A stretch of DNA of 33,327 nucleotides from DATGWF01 sp035299585 (GCA_035299585.1 DATGWF010000001.1:1-33327), one strand, 5' to 3'; positions 22,898 to 31,420 are shown, counted from the stretch's first letter. A program made the numbers and translations. The notes: generated by a model not told the origin, from the sequence alone.

Positions 22898-23371
22898 ATG
22901 CCCCTCACTCCCGTTGATTTTGTGAACGTCTCGACCGCCGGGCTCGAGACGTCGCCCGTTGTCGACGCTCTGGCGGGGCTCCGCGCAAACGAGGCCCGGT
23001 ACTTCAAGAACAAGTACGACGTAACCTTCGCCACCCAGCCGGCGATCGAGGTCCCGGAACTCATCGACTACGTCAACCGTGTCCTGCAGGAACGCGACCT
23101 CATCATCGCCTCCCCCGCACTCGAAGCCACCGAACTGCTCGTCGAGAACATCCGCTGGACCTACGTGTTCTACGAGAGTGGCCTGTCTATCAACGTGCTC
23201 TACACGCTCGACGACCCTAAGAAGCGCGCGGTCGGATTCAAGCTCTCGGACGGCATGGAGGTCCCCGCCGAACTCGCGGAGAAGTTCAAGTTCGCCCGAC
23301 AGAAATCGAAGCTCGCCGGAACGATTCGCGGCTCATTCTTCGTCCTGAAGGGCGAGTACGACCACGACTAG
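22898..23371 (+). CDS. Uncharacterised protein (157 aa)
   Basis: A cytosolic-looking protein with no signal peptide, membrane segment or cysteine. Charged and aromatic residues are evenly spread. Secondary structure looks mixed: a helical stretch near VPELIDYVNRVLQERDLI, a strand-rich stretch near WTYVFYESGLSINVLYTL, and a basic C-terminal part with KFKFARQKSKLAGTIRGSFF. The ARYFKNKYDVTF segment could be a nucleic-acid or protein contact, but I cannot assign it. Codon use is like its neighbours. The stop TAG lies within a CTAG that also supplies the stop of the converging permease gene. I do not recognise the family. Confidence 0.75.
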   Translation: MPLTPVDFVNVSTAGLETSPVVDALAGLRANEARYFKNKYDVTFATQPAIEVPELIDYVNRVLQERDLIIASPALEATELLVENIRWTYVFYESGLSINVLYTLDDPKKRAVGFKLSDGMEVPAELAEKFKFARQKSKLAGTIRGSFFVLKGEYDHD

Positions 23372-24171
23372 TGCCGCGCGGGACCGTCGTTGTCGGTGAA
23401 GCGCTGCGCGAGGTAAATGGGCACCACTGACACCACGATGAGCACCGTCGCGACAACCGCGACAATCGGAGCCTGATTTGGCCGGAACATGTTGTTCAGA
23501 ATCCAAATCGGCAAGGTGGTCACACCGGTGCCCGCGGTAAAGGTCGTCACGATGATCTCATCGAAACTCAGGGCGAAGGCGAGAAGCGCTCCAACCACGA
23601 GAGCTGAGCGCATCTGCGGAAGCGTCACCCGCCAGAAGGTGGTCCAGACGCCCGCGCCGAGGTCGGCGGATGCCTCCTCGAGCGACGATCCCATCCGACG
23701 CAACCGCGCTATGACGTTGTTGAACACGGTCACGATGGTGAATGTGCCGTGAGCAATGACGACCGTCCAGATGGACAATGAAACACCCATCATGGTGCGG
23801 AAGGCGTTGTTGAGTGCCACACCGGTGATGATGCCCGGCAGGGCAATCGGGAGTACCACGAGCAAGTTGACAGATTCGCGCCCAAAAAAGCTGTAGCGCT
23901 GCAACGCCAGTGAGACCATCGTGCCGAGCACAAGTGCGATACCGGTCGCAATCGTCGCGACCAAGATACTCGTCCCAAGTGCACCGAGCGCACCCTCAGA
24001 CTGGAACGCTTTCACCCACCAGTCGAGAGTGAATCCGGGCGGTGGCCAACTGAGGCTTTGACTCGTGGAGAACGAGTTGATGAACACAACACCCAGCGGC
24101 AGGTAGACGACCACCAGCACGAGAGCGGTGGCCACGCCGAGGAGGCTTCGAGAGAGTCTGCTGAGTCGCAT
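23368..24171 (-). CDS. potC: Polyamine-type ABC transporter permease
   Basis: A 267-residue inner-membrane permease with six hydrophobic segments. The cytoplasmic EAA loop that contacts the ATPase is LEEASADLGAGVWTTFWRVTLPQ. Other PotC/YdcV-like features are the start VVVYLPLGVVFINSFSTSQSL (segment 1), SFDEIIVTTFTAGTG and LPIWILNNMFR near the C-terminus. It would pair with PotB to form the translocation pore. It starts 6 nt after the potB stop and is the last gene of potA-potD-potB-potC. Its stop overlaps that of the converging 157-aa gene by 4 nt. Substrate is putrescine or spermidine by family. Confidence 0.93.
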   Translation of the reverse strand: MRLSRLSRSLLGVATALVLVVVYLPLGVVFINSFSTSQSLSWPPPGFTLDWWVKAFQSEGALGALGTSILVATIATGIALVLGTMVSLALQRYSFFGRESVNLLVVLPIALPGIITGVALNNAFRTMMGVSLSIWTVVIAHGTFTIVTVFNNVIARLRRMGSSLEEASADLGAGVWTTFWRVTLPQMRSALVVGALLAFALSFDEIIVTTFTAGTGVTTLPIWILNNMFRPNQAPIVAVVATVLIVVSVVPIYLAQRFTDNDGPARH

Positions 24172-24177
24172 TGTGTC

Positions 24178-25086
24178 CTACAGATTCTGCAGGGCGCCGG
24201 TGCGCCGGACGAGGGCAAGGTAGCCGAAGATGATGACAATGGGGATGAGTGCGACCGCTGCCGCCATCGGCAGGTTGTTCGCGGTGCCAACGTTTGTGTA
24301 CACGAGGTTTCCGAGCATCTGGCTCGTGCCACCGACGATGTTCACGACGAGATAATCACCGAGGGTGAGCGAAAAGCTAAAGATTGATGCCGCAATCACC
24401 GCGGGCGCGACCATGGGCAGCACGACCCGGCGGAAGGTCACTCCACTCGTGCCACCGAGGTCTGCCGAGGCCTCGAGGAGTGAATCCGGCACCCGCTCGA
24501 AGCCGGCATAGATCGGCAGAATCACGTAGGGCAGCCAGAGGTAGGCGAGGGTCATGGTGGCCGCGGTCAAACCGTATCCCGGACTCGATCCACCGATGGG
24601 TGCGAGGAGCCACGACATCAGACCGTCTTGGGAGAGCACCGAACGCCAGGCATAGGCCTTCACGAGGTAGCTGGCCCACAGCGGCATGAGGACGGCGATG
24701 ACCAGCAGCCGCTGAGCGCGCTTCGAGGCCACTTTTGCCATGAAGAAGGCGATGGGGAGCGCAATGAGGATATCGATGACGGTGACGGCGAGCGCGATTC
24801 CGAGGGTTCGCAGCGTGACGGTTTGGTAGAGGGAGCCGGTGAGGACCGTGACAATGTTGCTGATTGTCCACTCTTGCCGGACTTCACCGGTGAAGCTGTC
24901 GACTTGCCAGAAGGCAGTGATCAGCAGGGCAACGAGAGCAAGGATGTAGACAAATCCGAGCCACGCGAGTGGTGCCGAGAGGAGAAGAGAGAGCCGCGTG
25001 CGCGGGTGTCGACTCAGGTACGACGACACCCGGCGCGAGGCGCGCACGTTCGAAGACTCGCGCGAAGCGATCGTCGATGTCGTCAT
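24178..25086 (-). CDS. potB: Polyamine-type ABC transporter permease
   Basis: A 302-residue permease. A basic, Arg/Ser-rich cytoplasmic N-terminus of about 35 residues is followed by six hydrophobic segments. The EAA loop is LLEASADLGGTSGVTFRRVVLP. The PotB/YdcU-type feature WASYLVKAYAWRSVLSQDGLMSWLL lies near the middle and TLGDYLVVNIVGG near the C-terminus. The ATG has an AGAGAGAG purine run upstream and begins 33 nt after potD. It forms the pore with PotC and is driven by PotA. Confidence 0.93.
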   Translation of the reverse strand: MTTSTIASRESSNVRASRRVSSYLSRHPRTRLSLLLSAPLAWLGFVYILALVALLITAFWQVDSFTGEVRQEWTISNIVTVLTGSLYQTVTLRTLGIALAVTVIDILIALPIAFFMAKVASKRAQRLLVIAVLMPLWASYLVKAYAWRSVLSQDGLMSWLLAPIGGSSPGYGLTAATMTLAYLWLPYVILPIYAGFERVPDSLLEASADLGGTSGVTFRRVVLPMVAPAVIAASIFSFSLTLGDYLVVNIVGGTSQMLGNLVYTNVGTANNLPMAAAVALIPIVIIFGYLALVRRTGALQNL

Positions 25087-25119
25087 GGGGCTCTCTCTTC
25101 TCCGTCTCGGCGTGGGCGT

Positions 25120-26286
25120 TTAGCCCTTGATTTCCTGCCAGGCAGCGGTCCACTTCGAGTAGTCGGTGCAGGTCACGTCGGTGCGGCCGTCGAGGCACTT
25201 CGACACCGGCGTGGTCCAGTACCAGATCTGTGCCGCGTAGGCTTCGTCACCGGCGTGGTAGGCCTCGCAGTCCTCGCGGTAGTTGCACGCCTCCTGGCTC
25301 GAGGGGGCTTCGCCGAAGTACCCGGTTGCCTGGGCGTTCACCTTCGGGTCGGCAATCCAGTCGAGCCACTTGTAGGCACAGTTCGGGTGGGCAGCCTTCG
25401 CCGCGACCATCCACGTGTCCGACCAACCGGTTGCGCCTTCCTCGGGGAGGATGGCCTTGACCGGTGCCTTTTCGGCGTCAAGCGAGTTGACGATGACCTG
25501 CCAGGTGGTGCCAACGACGCTGTCGCCGGACTCGAAGGCCTGAATTTCCTTCAGGTAGTCACTCCAGTACTCGCCGACATTGGCACGCTGCTGCTTGAGC
25601 AGGTCGACCGCGGCAGCGAGCTGCGTCTCGTCGAGCGAGTACGGGTTGGTGATGCCGAGTTCCGGCTTGTGCGTCATGAGGTACAACGCCGCGTCAGCGA
25701 TGTAAATCGGCGAGTCGTACGCGGTGACCTTGCCCTTGTACTTGGACGAGCCGTCAAAGACGACATCCCACGAGGTTGGTGCCGGCGTGACGACGTCGGT
25801 GTTGTACATCAGCAGGTTGGCGCCGTAGCCGTGCGGAACACCGTAGGAGACCCCGTCGACGCTGTTCCACTGCTTGTTCTTGAGGAAGTCGAAGATGCCG
25901 TCGTAGTTCTTCAACAGGGAGGTGTTGACGGGAGCGACGAGGTTCGACGCGATGAGTCGCAGCGACGCGTCACCCGATGCGGCCACGACGTCGTATCCGC
26001 CCGACGTCATCAGGTTGAGCGCTTCGTCCGAAGTGCCGTAGGTCTTCGAGGTGACCTGGCAGCCGGTCTCCGTTTCGAAGTCCGAAACCCAGTCGACCGC
26101 GGGGTCGTTCGAGCCGTCTTCGACGTAGCCGGGCCACGCGAGGATGGACACCTGACCTTCGCCATCGCCCAGCGACTCGAGTGCCTTGGGTTTGTCCGAG
26201 CTCTGGGTGCCACACGCGGTGAGCATGAGCGCCAATGCGCTTGCCCCCGCGATCAGGGCCCGAGTTCGCAACTGTTGCGTTTTCAT
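25120..26286 (-). CDS. potD: Polyamine-binding lipoprotein of ABC transporter
   Basis: A 388-residue substrate-binding protein. A signal peptide ends in the lipobox LTAC with lipidated C25, anchoring it on the outer face of the membrane. The mature part has PotD/spermidine-binding features: LAWPGYVEDG near the start, TYGTSDEALNLMTSGGYDVVAASGD, a YGVPHGYGANLLMYNTD hinge segment and VAAKAAHPNCAYKWLDWI. Several C-terminal cysteines (in NYREDCEAY, SKCLDGRTDVTC) may form disulfides. An AAAGGAG Shine-Dalgarno precedes the ATG. It lies between potA and potB. The bound polyamine cannot be told from sequence alone. Confidence 0.93.
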   Translation of the reverse strand: MKTQQLRTRALIAGASALALMLTACGTQSSDKPKALESLGDGEGQVSILAWPGYVEDGSNDPAVDWVSDFETETGCQVTSKTYGTSDEALNLMTSGGYDVVAASGDASLRLIASNLVAPVNTSLLKNYDGIFDFLKNKQWNSVDGVSYGVPHGYGANLLMYNTDVVTPAPTSWDVVFDGSSKYKGKVTAYDSPIYIADAALYLMTHKPELGITNPYSLDETQLAAAVDLLKQQRANVGEYWSDYLKEIQAFESGDSVVGTTWQVIVNSLDAEKAPVKAILPEEGATGWSDTWMVAAKAAHPNCAYKWLDWIADPKVNAQATGYFGEAPSSQEACNYREDCEAYHAGDEAYAAQIWYWTTPVSKCLDGRTDVTCTDYSKWTAAWQEIKG

Positions 26287-26316
26287 TCGGTTCTCCTTTG
26301 ATCCAGTGAATAACGT

Positions 26317-27324
26317 TTATGAGGCGAGCGAGATGAGCTGCTCGCGATTCCACCGCACGGTGACGCGGTCGCCGAGGCCGCGGTCGGCGCGATGCTGATT
26401 GGCGCGGTCGAGGACGGTGACGCGCTTTCCACCATCAAGGTCGACGATGATGCGGTGTGCACTGCCGAGGTAGATGACTTCGGCAATCGTGCCGGGCAGA
26501 CCGTCCGCGGCCTCGCCGGGTGCGATGTCGAGATGCTCGGGACGAATCGAGCAGGTGCCGGTGTGCCCGAGGTAGGTCGCGGCTTCGTCGGCCGAAAACA
26601 GGTTCGACGTGCCGACGAAGTTGGCTACGAAGGTCGAGTTTGGCCGCTCATACAACTCCGACGGCGAGCCAAGCTGCTCGATTCGTCCCGCGTTGAATAC
26701 GGCGATGCGGTCACTCAAGGTCAGCGCTTCTTCCTGATCGTGGGTGACGAAAATGAAGGTGATGCCGAGCTCACGTTGGAGTTGCTTCAACTCGACCTGC
26801 ATTTGCTCGCGAAGCTTGAGGTCGAGCGCGCCGAGTGGTTCGTCGAGGAGGAGCACTTTGGGCTTGACCGCGAGCGCTCGAGCCAGCGCGACGCGCTGCC
26901 GTTGACCGCCGGACAGCTGCGAGGGCTTCCGGTCGCCGTATCCGGCCAGACGAACAGTGTCGAGCATTTCCTCCGCGGTGTTCCGCGCTTGTGCTTTCGG
27001 GACCTTCCGCACGTGAAGTCCGTACATGACGTTCTGCAGAACATTCATGTGCGGGAACAGGGCGTAGTCCTGAAAGACCGTGTTGACGTCGCGGTCGAAC
27101 GGCGCATCGCGGGTGACGTCCTTGCCGAACAGCTCGACGGTGCCGGAAGTCGGCAGTTCAAAGCCGGCAATCACACGCAGCACAGTGGTTTTGCCCGATC
27201 CGGACGGGCCAAGCATGGAGAAGAATTCGCCCTCGTGGATTTCGAGCGAGACGTCGTCGACGGCGCTGACCGTGCCGAAAGTCTTGCTGACGTTCGTCAA
27301 TCGAATCGCCGGGGTGTTCGCCAT
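26317..27324 (-). CDS. potA: Polyamine-type ABC transporter ATP-binding protein
   Basis: A 335-residue ATPase. Walker A is GPSGSGKTT (39-47), the Q-loop is NTVFQDYALFPHM (81-93), the signature is LSGGQRQR (137-144), Walker B is VLLLDEPLGALD (157-168) and the switch histidine is in FVTHDQEEA. The C-terminal 100 residues form a TOBE/regulatory domain containing RPEHLDIAPGEA and YLGSAHRIIVDLDGG. Length and layout match PotA. The ATG has CAGGAG 6 nt upstream. First gene of the transporter operon, preceded by a 239-nt region with alternating complementary hexamers. Confidence 0.95.
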   Translation of the reverse strand: MANTPAIRLTNVSKTFGTVSAVDDVSLEIHEGEFFSMLGPSGSGKTTVLRVIAGFELPTSGTVELFGKDVTRDAPFDRDVNTVFQDYALFPHMNVLQNVMYGLHVRKVPKAQARNTAEEMLDTVRLAGYGDRKPSQLSGGQRQRVALARALAVKPKVLLLDEPLGALDLKLREQMQVELKQLQRELGITFIFVTHDQEEALTLSDRIAVFNAGRIEQLGSPSELYERPNSTFVANFVGTSNLFSADEAATYLGHTGTCSIRPEHLDIAPGEAADGLPGTIAEVIYLGSAHRIIVDLDGGKRVTVLDRANQHRADRGLGDRVTVRWNREQLISLAS

Positions 27325-27359
27325 CGAAAACTCCTGAAACCTGAATCGGGTGTGTCCAA

Positions 27360-27365
27360 ATCCTA
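27360..27365 (-). promoter_or_regulatory. Candidate -10 for potA operon
   Basis: TAGGAT on the minus strand, giving a leader of about 29 nt that contains the CAGGAG ribosome site. The -35 is weak. The repeats at 27405-27452 would then lie upstream of the promoter. Confidence 0.35.
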
Positions 27366-27404
27366 TGGATATTCATCGGCTTTGGGTGGCATCCGAGACC
27401 GAAT

Positions 27405-27452
27405 CGTTGCCAAGTCGACGAAATTCGCAACGGGCCTGCGTTGCAGAGCAAC
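27405..27452 (-). repeat. Four alternating complementary segments upstream of potA
   Basis: On the minus strand the order is GTTGC (27448-27452), GCAACG (27439-27444), CGTTGC (27427-27432), GCAACG (27405-27410). Segment 2 can pair with 1 or 3, and 3 with 2 or 4. This fits either clustered operator half-sites or mutually exclusive RNA hairpins. Confidence 0.4.
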
Positions 27453-27518
27453 AATCCGCGAATCGCTCGCGTCTCACGCCCGCTTGGCGCTTGAAATCCT
27501 CGCGGTCAACGCCCCAAC

Positions 27519-27553
27519 ACGCAATAGCCCCCGACGAGCGGGGGCTATTGCGT
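27519..27553. terminator. Strong hairpin terminator downstream of nrdF
   Basis: ACGCAATAGCCCCC (27519-27532) pairs perfectly with GGGGGCTATTGCGT (27540-27553) around a 7-nt loop. It lies 10 nt past the nrdF stop on the minus strand. There is no long U-tract. Confidence 0.8.
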
Positions 27554-27563
27554 TGAGAGTGGG

Positions 27564-28559
27564 TTAGAAGTCCCAGTCCTCGTCTTCGGTGTTCACGGCC
27601 TTGCCGATCACGTAGGACGAACCCGAGCCACTGAAGAAGTCGTGGTTCTCGTCGGCGTTCGGGGAGAGCGCCGAGAGAATCGTCGGGTTCACGTCGGTGA
27701 CGGACTTCGGGAACATCGCCTCGTAGCCGAGGTTCATGAGCGCCTTGTTCGCGTTGTAGTGCAGGAACTTCTTGACGTCCTCGGTCAGACCGACTTCGTC
27801 GTAGAGGTCCTGCGCGTACTGCACCTCGTTGTCGTACAGCTCGTACAACAGCGAGAAGGTGTAGTCCTTGAGCTCGTCGCGGCGCTCTTGCGAGACCTTC
27901 TCGAGGCCCTTCTGGTACTTGTAGCCGATGTAGTACCCGTGCACGGCCTCGTCACGAATGATGAGGCGGACGAGGTCGGCGGTGTTGGTGAGCTTGGCGC
28001 GGCTCGCCCAGTGCATCGGCAGGTAGAAGCCCGAATAGAACAGGAACGACTCGAGCAGGGTCGAAGCGACCTTGCGCTTGAGCGGGTCGTCACCCTGGTA
28101 GTACTCCATGACGATCTGCGCCTTGCGCTGCAGGTTCGGGTTCTCAACCGACCAGCGGAACGCGGCGTCGATGTCAGCCGTGGAGCACAGGGTCGAAAAC
28201 ACCGAGGAGTAGCTCTTGGCGTGCACCGACTCCATGAAGGCGATGTTGGTGAGCACGGCCTCTTCGTGCGGTGTGATCGCATCGGGAATCAGTGAGACTG
28301 CACCGACCGTGCCCTGAATGGTGTCGAGCAGGGTGAGGCCGGTGAACACGCGCATGGTGAGCTGCTGCTCTTCGTGCGTCAGGGTGCCCCACGACTGGAT
28401 GTCGTTGGACAGCGGAACCTTCTCGGGCAGCCAGAAATTGCCGGTGAGACGATTCCACACCTCGACGTCCTTGTCGTCTTCGATGCGGTTCCAGTTAATG
28501 GCCTGGACGTGGTCGACGAGCTTGAGCGTCGACAGGTGTGCCGGGTCTGCGGTGGTCAC
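27564..28559 (-). CDS. nrdF: Class Ib ribonucleotide reductase small subunit
   Basis: A 331-residue dimetal-tyrosyl radical subunit that works with NrdE to make deoxyribonucleoside diphosphates. Conserved features are NRLTGNFWLPEKVPLSNDI near the start, the metal-ligand helix EEAVLTNIAFMESVHAKSYSSVF, and a second metal-ligand helix DEAVHGYYIGYKYQ. The C-terminal tail DEDWDF probably docks in NrdE. The GTG at 28559 was chosen because GGAG lies about 9 nt upstream and the preceding 8 codons carry no homology. Last gene of nrdHIEF, 30 nt after nrdE, followed by a strong terminator. Activation requires the flavodoxin NrdI for a dimanganese centre, by family knowledge. Confidence 0.96.
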   Translation of the reverse strand: MTTADPAHLSTLKLVDHVQAINWNRIEDDKDVEVWNRLTGNFWLPEKVPLSNDIQSWGTLTHEEQQLTMRVFTGLTLLDTIQGTVGAVSLIPDAITPHEEAVLTNIAFMESVHAKSYSSVFSTLCSTADIDAAFRWSVENPNLQRKAQIVMEYYQGDDPLKRKVASTLLESFLFYSGFYLPMHWASRAKLTNTADLVRLIIRDEAVHGYYIGYKYQKGLEKVSQERRDELKDYTFSLLYELYDNEVQYAQDLYDEVGLTEDVKKFLHYNANKALMNLGYEAMFPKSVTDVNPTILSALSPNADENHDFFSGSGSSYVIGKAVNTEDEDWDF

Positions 28560-28589
28560 GTGTGTTCTCCGTTCGATTCTCAATGCGCG

Positions 28590-30731
28590 CTACAGCATGC
28601 AGCTGACGCAACCCTCAACTTCGGTACCTTCAAGCGCCATCTGCCGCAAGCGGATGTAGTAGATGGTCTTGATGCCCTTCTTCCAGGCGTAAATCTGCGC
28701 CCGGTTGATGTCACGCGTCGACGCGGTGTCCTTGAAGAACAGCGTGAGCGAAAGGCCCTGGTCGACGTGCTGCGTTGCGGCAGCGTAGGTGTCGATGATT
28801 TTCTCGTAGCCGATTTCGTAGGCGTCCTGGTAGTACTCGAGGTTGTCGTTCGTGAGGAACGGCGCCGGGTAGTAGACGCGACCGATCTTGCCTTCCTTGC
28901 GGATTTCGATTTTGGAGGCAATCGGGTGAATCGACGAGGTCGAGTGGTTGATGTACGAGATCGAACCGGTCGGCGGTACGGCCTGCAAGTAGGCGTTGTA
29001 AATGCCGTGCTCCTGGATGGAAGCCTTCAGCGCACGCCAGTCGTCCTGCGTCGGGATGTGGATGTTCGAACGTTCGAACAGCTCGGCCACCCGCTCCGTC
29101 GCCGGCACCCACTCCTGGGTGAGGTACTTCTCGAAGAACTCACCCGAGGCGTACTTCGAGTCCTCGAAGCCCTCGAAGGCGTGGCCGCGCTCGATGGCGA
29201 GCTTGTTCGAGGCACGCAGAGCATGGAACAGCACCGTGTAGAAGTAGATGTTGGTGAAGTCGAGACCCTCTTCGGAACCGTAGTGAATTCGCTCGCGGGC
29301 GAGGAATCCGTGCAGGTTCATCTGGCCGAGTCCGATGGCGTGCGACTTGTCGTTGCCGTTCTCGATGGAACGAACCGCCGAGATGTGGCTCATCTCGCTC
29401 ACGGCGTTGAGGGCGCGAATCGCGACCTCGACCGAGCGACCGAAGTCGGGCGAGTCCATCGTGAGCGCGATGTTCATCGAACCGAGGTTGCAGGAGATGT
29501 CCTTACCGATGTGGTTGTACGACAGGTCCTCGTTGTAGGTAGTCGGGGTGTTGACCTGGAGGATCTCCGAGCACAGGTTCGACATGTTGATGCGGCCCTT
29601 GATCGGGTTCGCGTTGTTCACGGTGTCTTCGAACACGATGTACGGGTAGCCCGACTCGAACTGGATTTCGGCGAGAGTCTGGAAGAACTCGCGGGCGTTA
29701 ATCTTCGACTTACGAATCTGCGGGTTGTCGACGAGTTCGCGGTACATCTTGCTGAGCTCGATGTCGCCGAACGGGGTGCCATAGACGCGCTCGACGTCAT
29801 AGGGCGAGAAGAGGTACATATCCTCGTTGTTCTTGGCGAGGTCGAAGGTGATGTCCGGAATAACCACACCGAGCGAGAGGGTCTTGATGCGAATCTTCTC
29901 GTCTGCGTTCTCGCGCTTGGTGTCGAGGAAGCGCATGATGTCGGGGTGGTGAGCCGAGAGGTACACCGCACCGGCACCCTGACGGGCACCGAGCTGGTTG
30001 GCGTAGCTGAAGCTGTCTTCGAGAAGCTTCATGACCGGGATGATGCCGGAGGACTGGCCCTCGATTTGCTTGATCGGAGCACCCGACTCGCGGATGTTCG
30101 AGAGCGAGAGCGCCACGCCGCCACCGCGCTTCGAGAGCTGCAGCGCCGAGTTGATGCCGCGCGAGATCGACTCCATGTTGTCTTCGATGCGGAGCAAGAA
30201 GCAGCTCACGAGCTCGCCACGCTGGGCCTTACCGGTGTTCAGGAAGGTTGGGGTGGCGGGTTGGAAACGGCCGGCAATGATTTCTTCGACCAGCTGGATA
30301 GCCAGCTGCTCGTCGCCCTGGGCAAGACCGAGCGCGGTCATCACGACGCGGTCTTCGAAACGCTCGAGGTAGCGCTTGCCGTCGAAAGTTTTGAGGGTGT
30401 AGCTCGTGTAGTACTTGAACGCACCGAGGAAGGTCTGGAACCGGAACTTCTTCGAGTAGGCGAGATCATTGAGCTTGGTGATGAAGTCAAACGAGTACAT
30501 CTGAAGCAACTCGGGCTCGTAGTACTCCTTCTCGACGAGATAGTCGAGGCGCTCCTTGAGGGAGTGGAAGAAGACGGTGTTCTGGTTGACGTGCTGCAGG
30601 AAGTATTCGCGTGCCGCTTCGCGGTCCTTATCGAACTGAATCTTGCCGTCCTCGTCATAGAGGTTGAGCATCGCGTTCAGCGCGTGGTAGTCGAGGCCAG
30701 TGCGCGGAGCGTCAATCACGCTGGGTTCCAC
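28590..30731 (-). CDS. nrdE: Class Ib ribonucleotide reductase large subunit
   Basis: A 713-residue catalytic subunit. The active-site cysteine pair lies in GELVSCFLLRIEDNMESI and in INMSNLCSEILQVNTP (N-x-C-x-E catalytic segment). The C-terminal redox pair is C708-V-S-C711, recharged by NrdH. Other family segments are FQPATPTFLNTGKAQRGE, KRGGGVALSLSNIRESGAPI and PPTGSISYINHSTSSIHP. The short N-terminus lacks the ATP-cone of class Ia NrdA, as expected for NrdE. The GTG start overlaps the nrdI stop by 16 nt. An 807-codon antisense open frame covers it, but that is a composition artefact. Confidence 0.97.
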   Translation of the reverse strand: MEPSVIDAPRTGLDYHALNAMLNLYDEDGKIQFDKDREAAREYFLQHVNQNTVFFHSLKERLDYLVEKEYYEPELLQMYSFDFITKLNDLAYSKKFRFQTFLGAFKYYTSYTLKTFDGKRYLERFEDRVVMTALGLAQGDEQLAIQLVEEIIAGRFQPATPTFLNTGKAQRGELVSCFLLRIEDNMESISRGINSALQLSKRGGGVALSLSNIRESGAPIKQIEGQSSGIIPVMKLLEDSFSYANQLGARQGAGAVYLSAHHPDIMRFLDTKRENADEKIRIKTLSLGVVIPDITFDLAKNNEDMYLFSPYDVERVYGTPFGDIELSKMYRELVDNPQIRKSKINAREFFQTLAEIQFESGYPYIVFEDTVNNANPIKGRINMSNLCSEILQVNTPTTYNEDLSYNHIGKDISCNLGSMNIALTMDSPDFGRSVEVAIRALNAVSEMSHISAVRSIENGNDKSHAIGLGQMNLHGFLARERIHYGSEEGLDFTNIYFYTVLFHALRASNKLAIERGHAFEGFEDSKYASGEFFEKYLTQEWVPATERVAELFERSNIHIPTQDDWRALKASIQEHGIYNAYLQAVPPTGSISYINHSTSSIHPIASKIEIRKEGKIGRVYYPAPFLTNDNLEYYQDAYEIGYEKIIDTYAAATQHVDQGLSLTLFFKDTASTRDINRAQIYAWKKGIKTIYYIRLRQMALEGTEVEGCVSCML

Positions 30732-31117
30732 AGTGCGTCCAATCCTTGGTTGACGGCGTCGACATCTTCAGGGGTGCCGAACAGTTCGAAACGGTAGAGG
30801 TGGGGCACATTGCACTTTGCGGCGATGATGTCGCCGGCGATGCAATATGCCGCACCGAAGTTGGTGTTTCCCGCGGTGATCACTCCGCGAAGGAGGGACC
30901 GGTTGTGCTCGTCGTTCAGAAACTTCACGACTTGTTTGGGTACTGCGCCTTTGTCCTCGCCTCCCCCATAGGTGGGAACGACAAGTACGTATGGTTCATC
31001 CGCAGTGAGCTGAGGGTCGGTGGCGTAGAGCGGGATTCGCGCCGCCGGACGTCCCAACTTTTCGATGAACCGGTGGGTGTTGCCTGAAACGCTCGAGAAG
31101 TAAATGAGATTCGTCAT
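30716..31117 (-). CDS. nrdI: NrdI flavodoxin-like activator of NrdF
   Basis: A 133-residue flavodoxin that supplies superoxide for assembly of the dimanganese-tyrosyl cofactor of NrdF. The FMN phosphate loop is YFSSVSGNTHRF (6-17). Further flavin contacts are VVPTYGGGED (about 46-55) and ITAGNTNFGAAYCIAGD. The ATG at 31117 has GAGAGGTG upstream; the open frame extends further upstream, but that part is out-of-frame nrdH. It lies 28 nt after nrdH and overlaps nrdE by 16 nt, so translation is probably coupled. Confidence 0.96.
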   Translation of the reverse strand: MTNLIYFSSVSGNTHRFIEKLGRPAARIPLYATDPQLTADEPYVLVVPTYGGGEDKGAVPKQVVKFLNDEHNRSLLRGVITAGNTNFGAAYCIAGDIIAAKCNVPHLYRFELFGTPEDVDAVNQGLDALWNPA

Positions 31118-31145
31118 CGCGCACCTCTCGATCGGGTTGCCCCGA

Positions 31146-31379
31146 TTAGGCGAGGCGGCTTGCGAGTTCGTCAATCTTGTCGGGGCGGAAACCCGACCAG
31201 TGGCCTTCGTCGGTGACGACGACCGGAGCCTGGAGGTAGCCGAGCTCCTTGACGGTCTCGAGAGCGTTTGCGTCCTCGGACAGATCGATGACCTCGTACT
31301 CCACACCCTTGCTGTCAAGGGCACGGTAGGTAGCGGTGCACTGAACGCATGAAGGCTTGGTGTAGACGGTCACCGTCAT
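31146..31379 (-). CDS. nrdH: NrdH glutaredoxin-like redoxin
   Basis: A 77-residue redoxin that reduces the C-terminal cysteine pair of NrdE, itself reduced by thioredoxin reductase. The start MTVTVYTKPSCVQC holds the active pair C11-V-Q-C14. The VVVTDEGHWSGFRPDKIDEL segment contains the WSGFRPD motif that marks NrdH. A GGGGAGA Shine-Dalgarno precedes the ATG. First gene of nrdHIEF, downstream of two NrdR-type boxes. Confidence 0.97.
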   Translation of the reverse strand: MTVTVYTKPSCVQCTATYRALDSKGVEYEVIDLSEDANALETVKELGYLQAPVVVTDEGHWSGFRPDKIDELASRLA

Positions 31380-31420
31380 TGGAATCTCCCCGGGGTTGTA
31401 CTCACTGAGCTGCGGATTTG

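Noticed and set aside
24628..26301. 557-codon plus-strand frame across potB/potD
   Set aside because: Shadow of the transporter genes, which have a lipobox, EAA loops and coherent operon spacing on the minus strand.
26392..27567. 391-codon plus-strand frame opposite potA
   Set aside because: Composition artefact opposite a complete ABC ATPase.
28374..30797. 807-codon open frame on the plus strand opposite nrdF/nrdE
   Set aside because: It is antisense to nrdE, which has full family motifs. The translation is Val/Glu/Arg-rich with no domain; long antisense frames are expected from strong GC3 bias.
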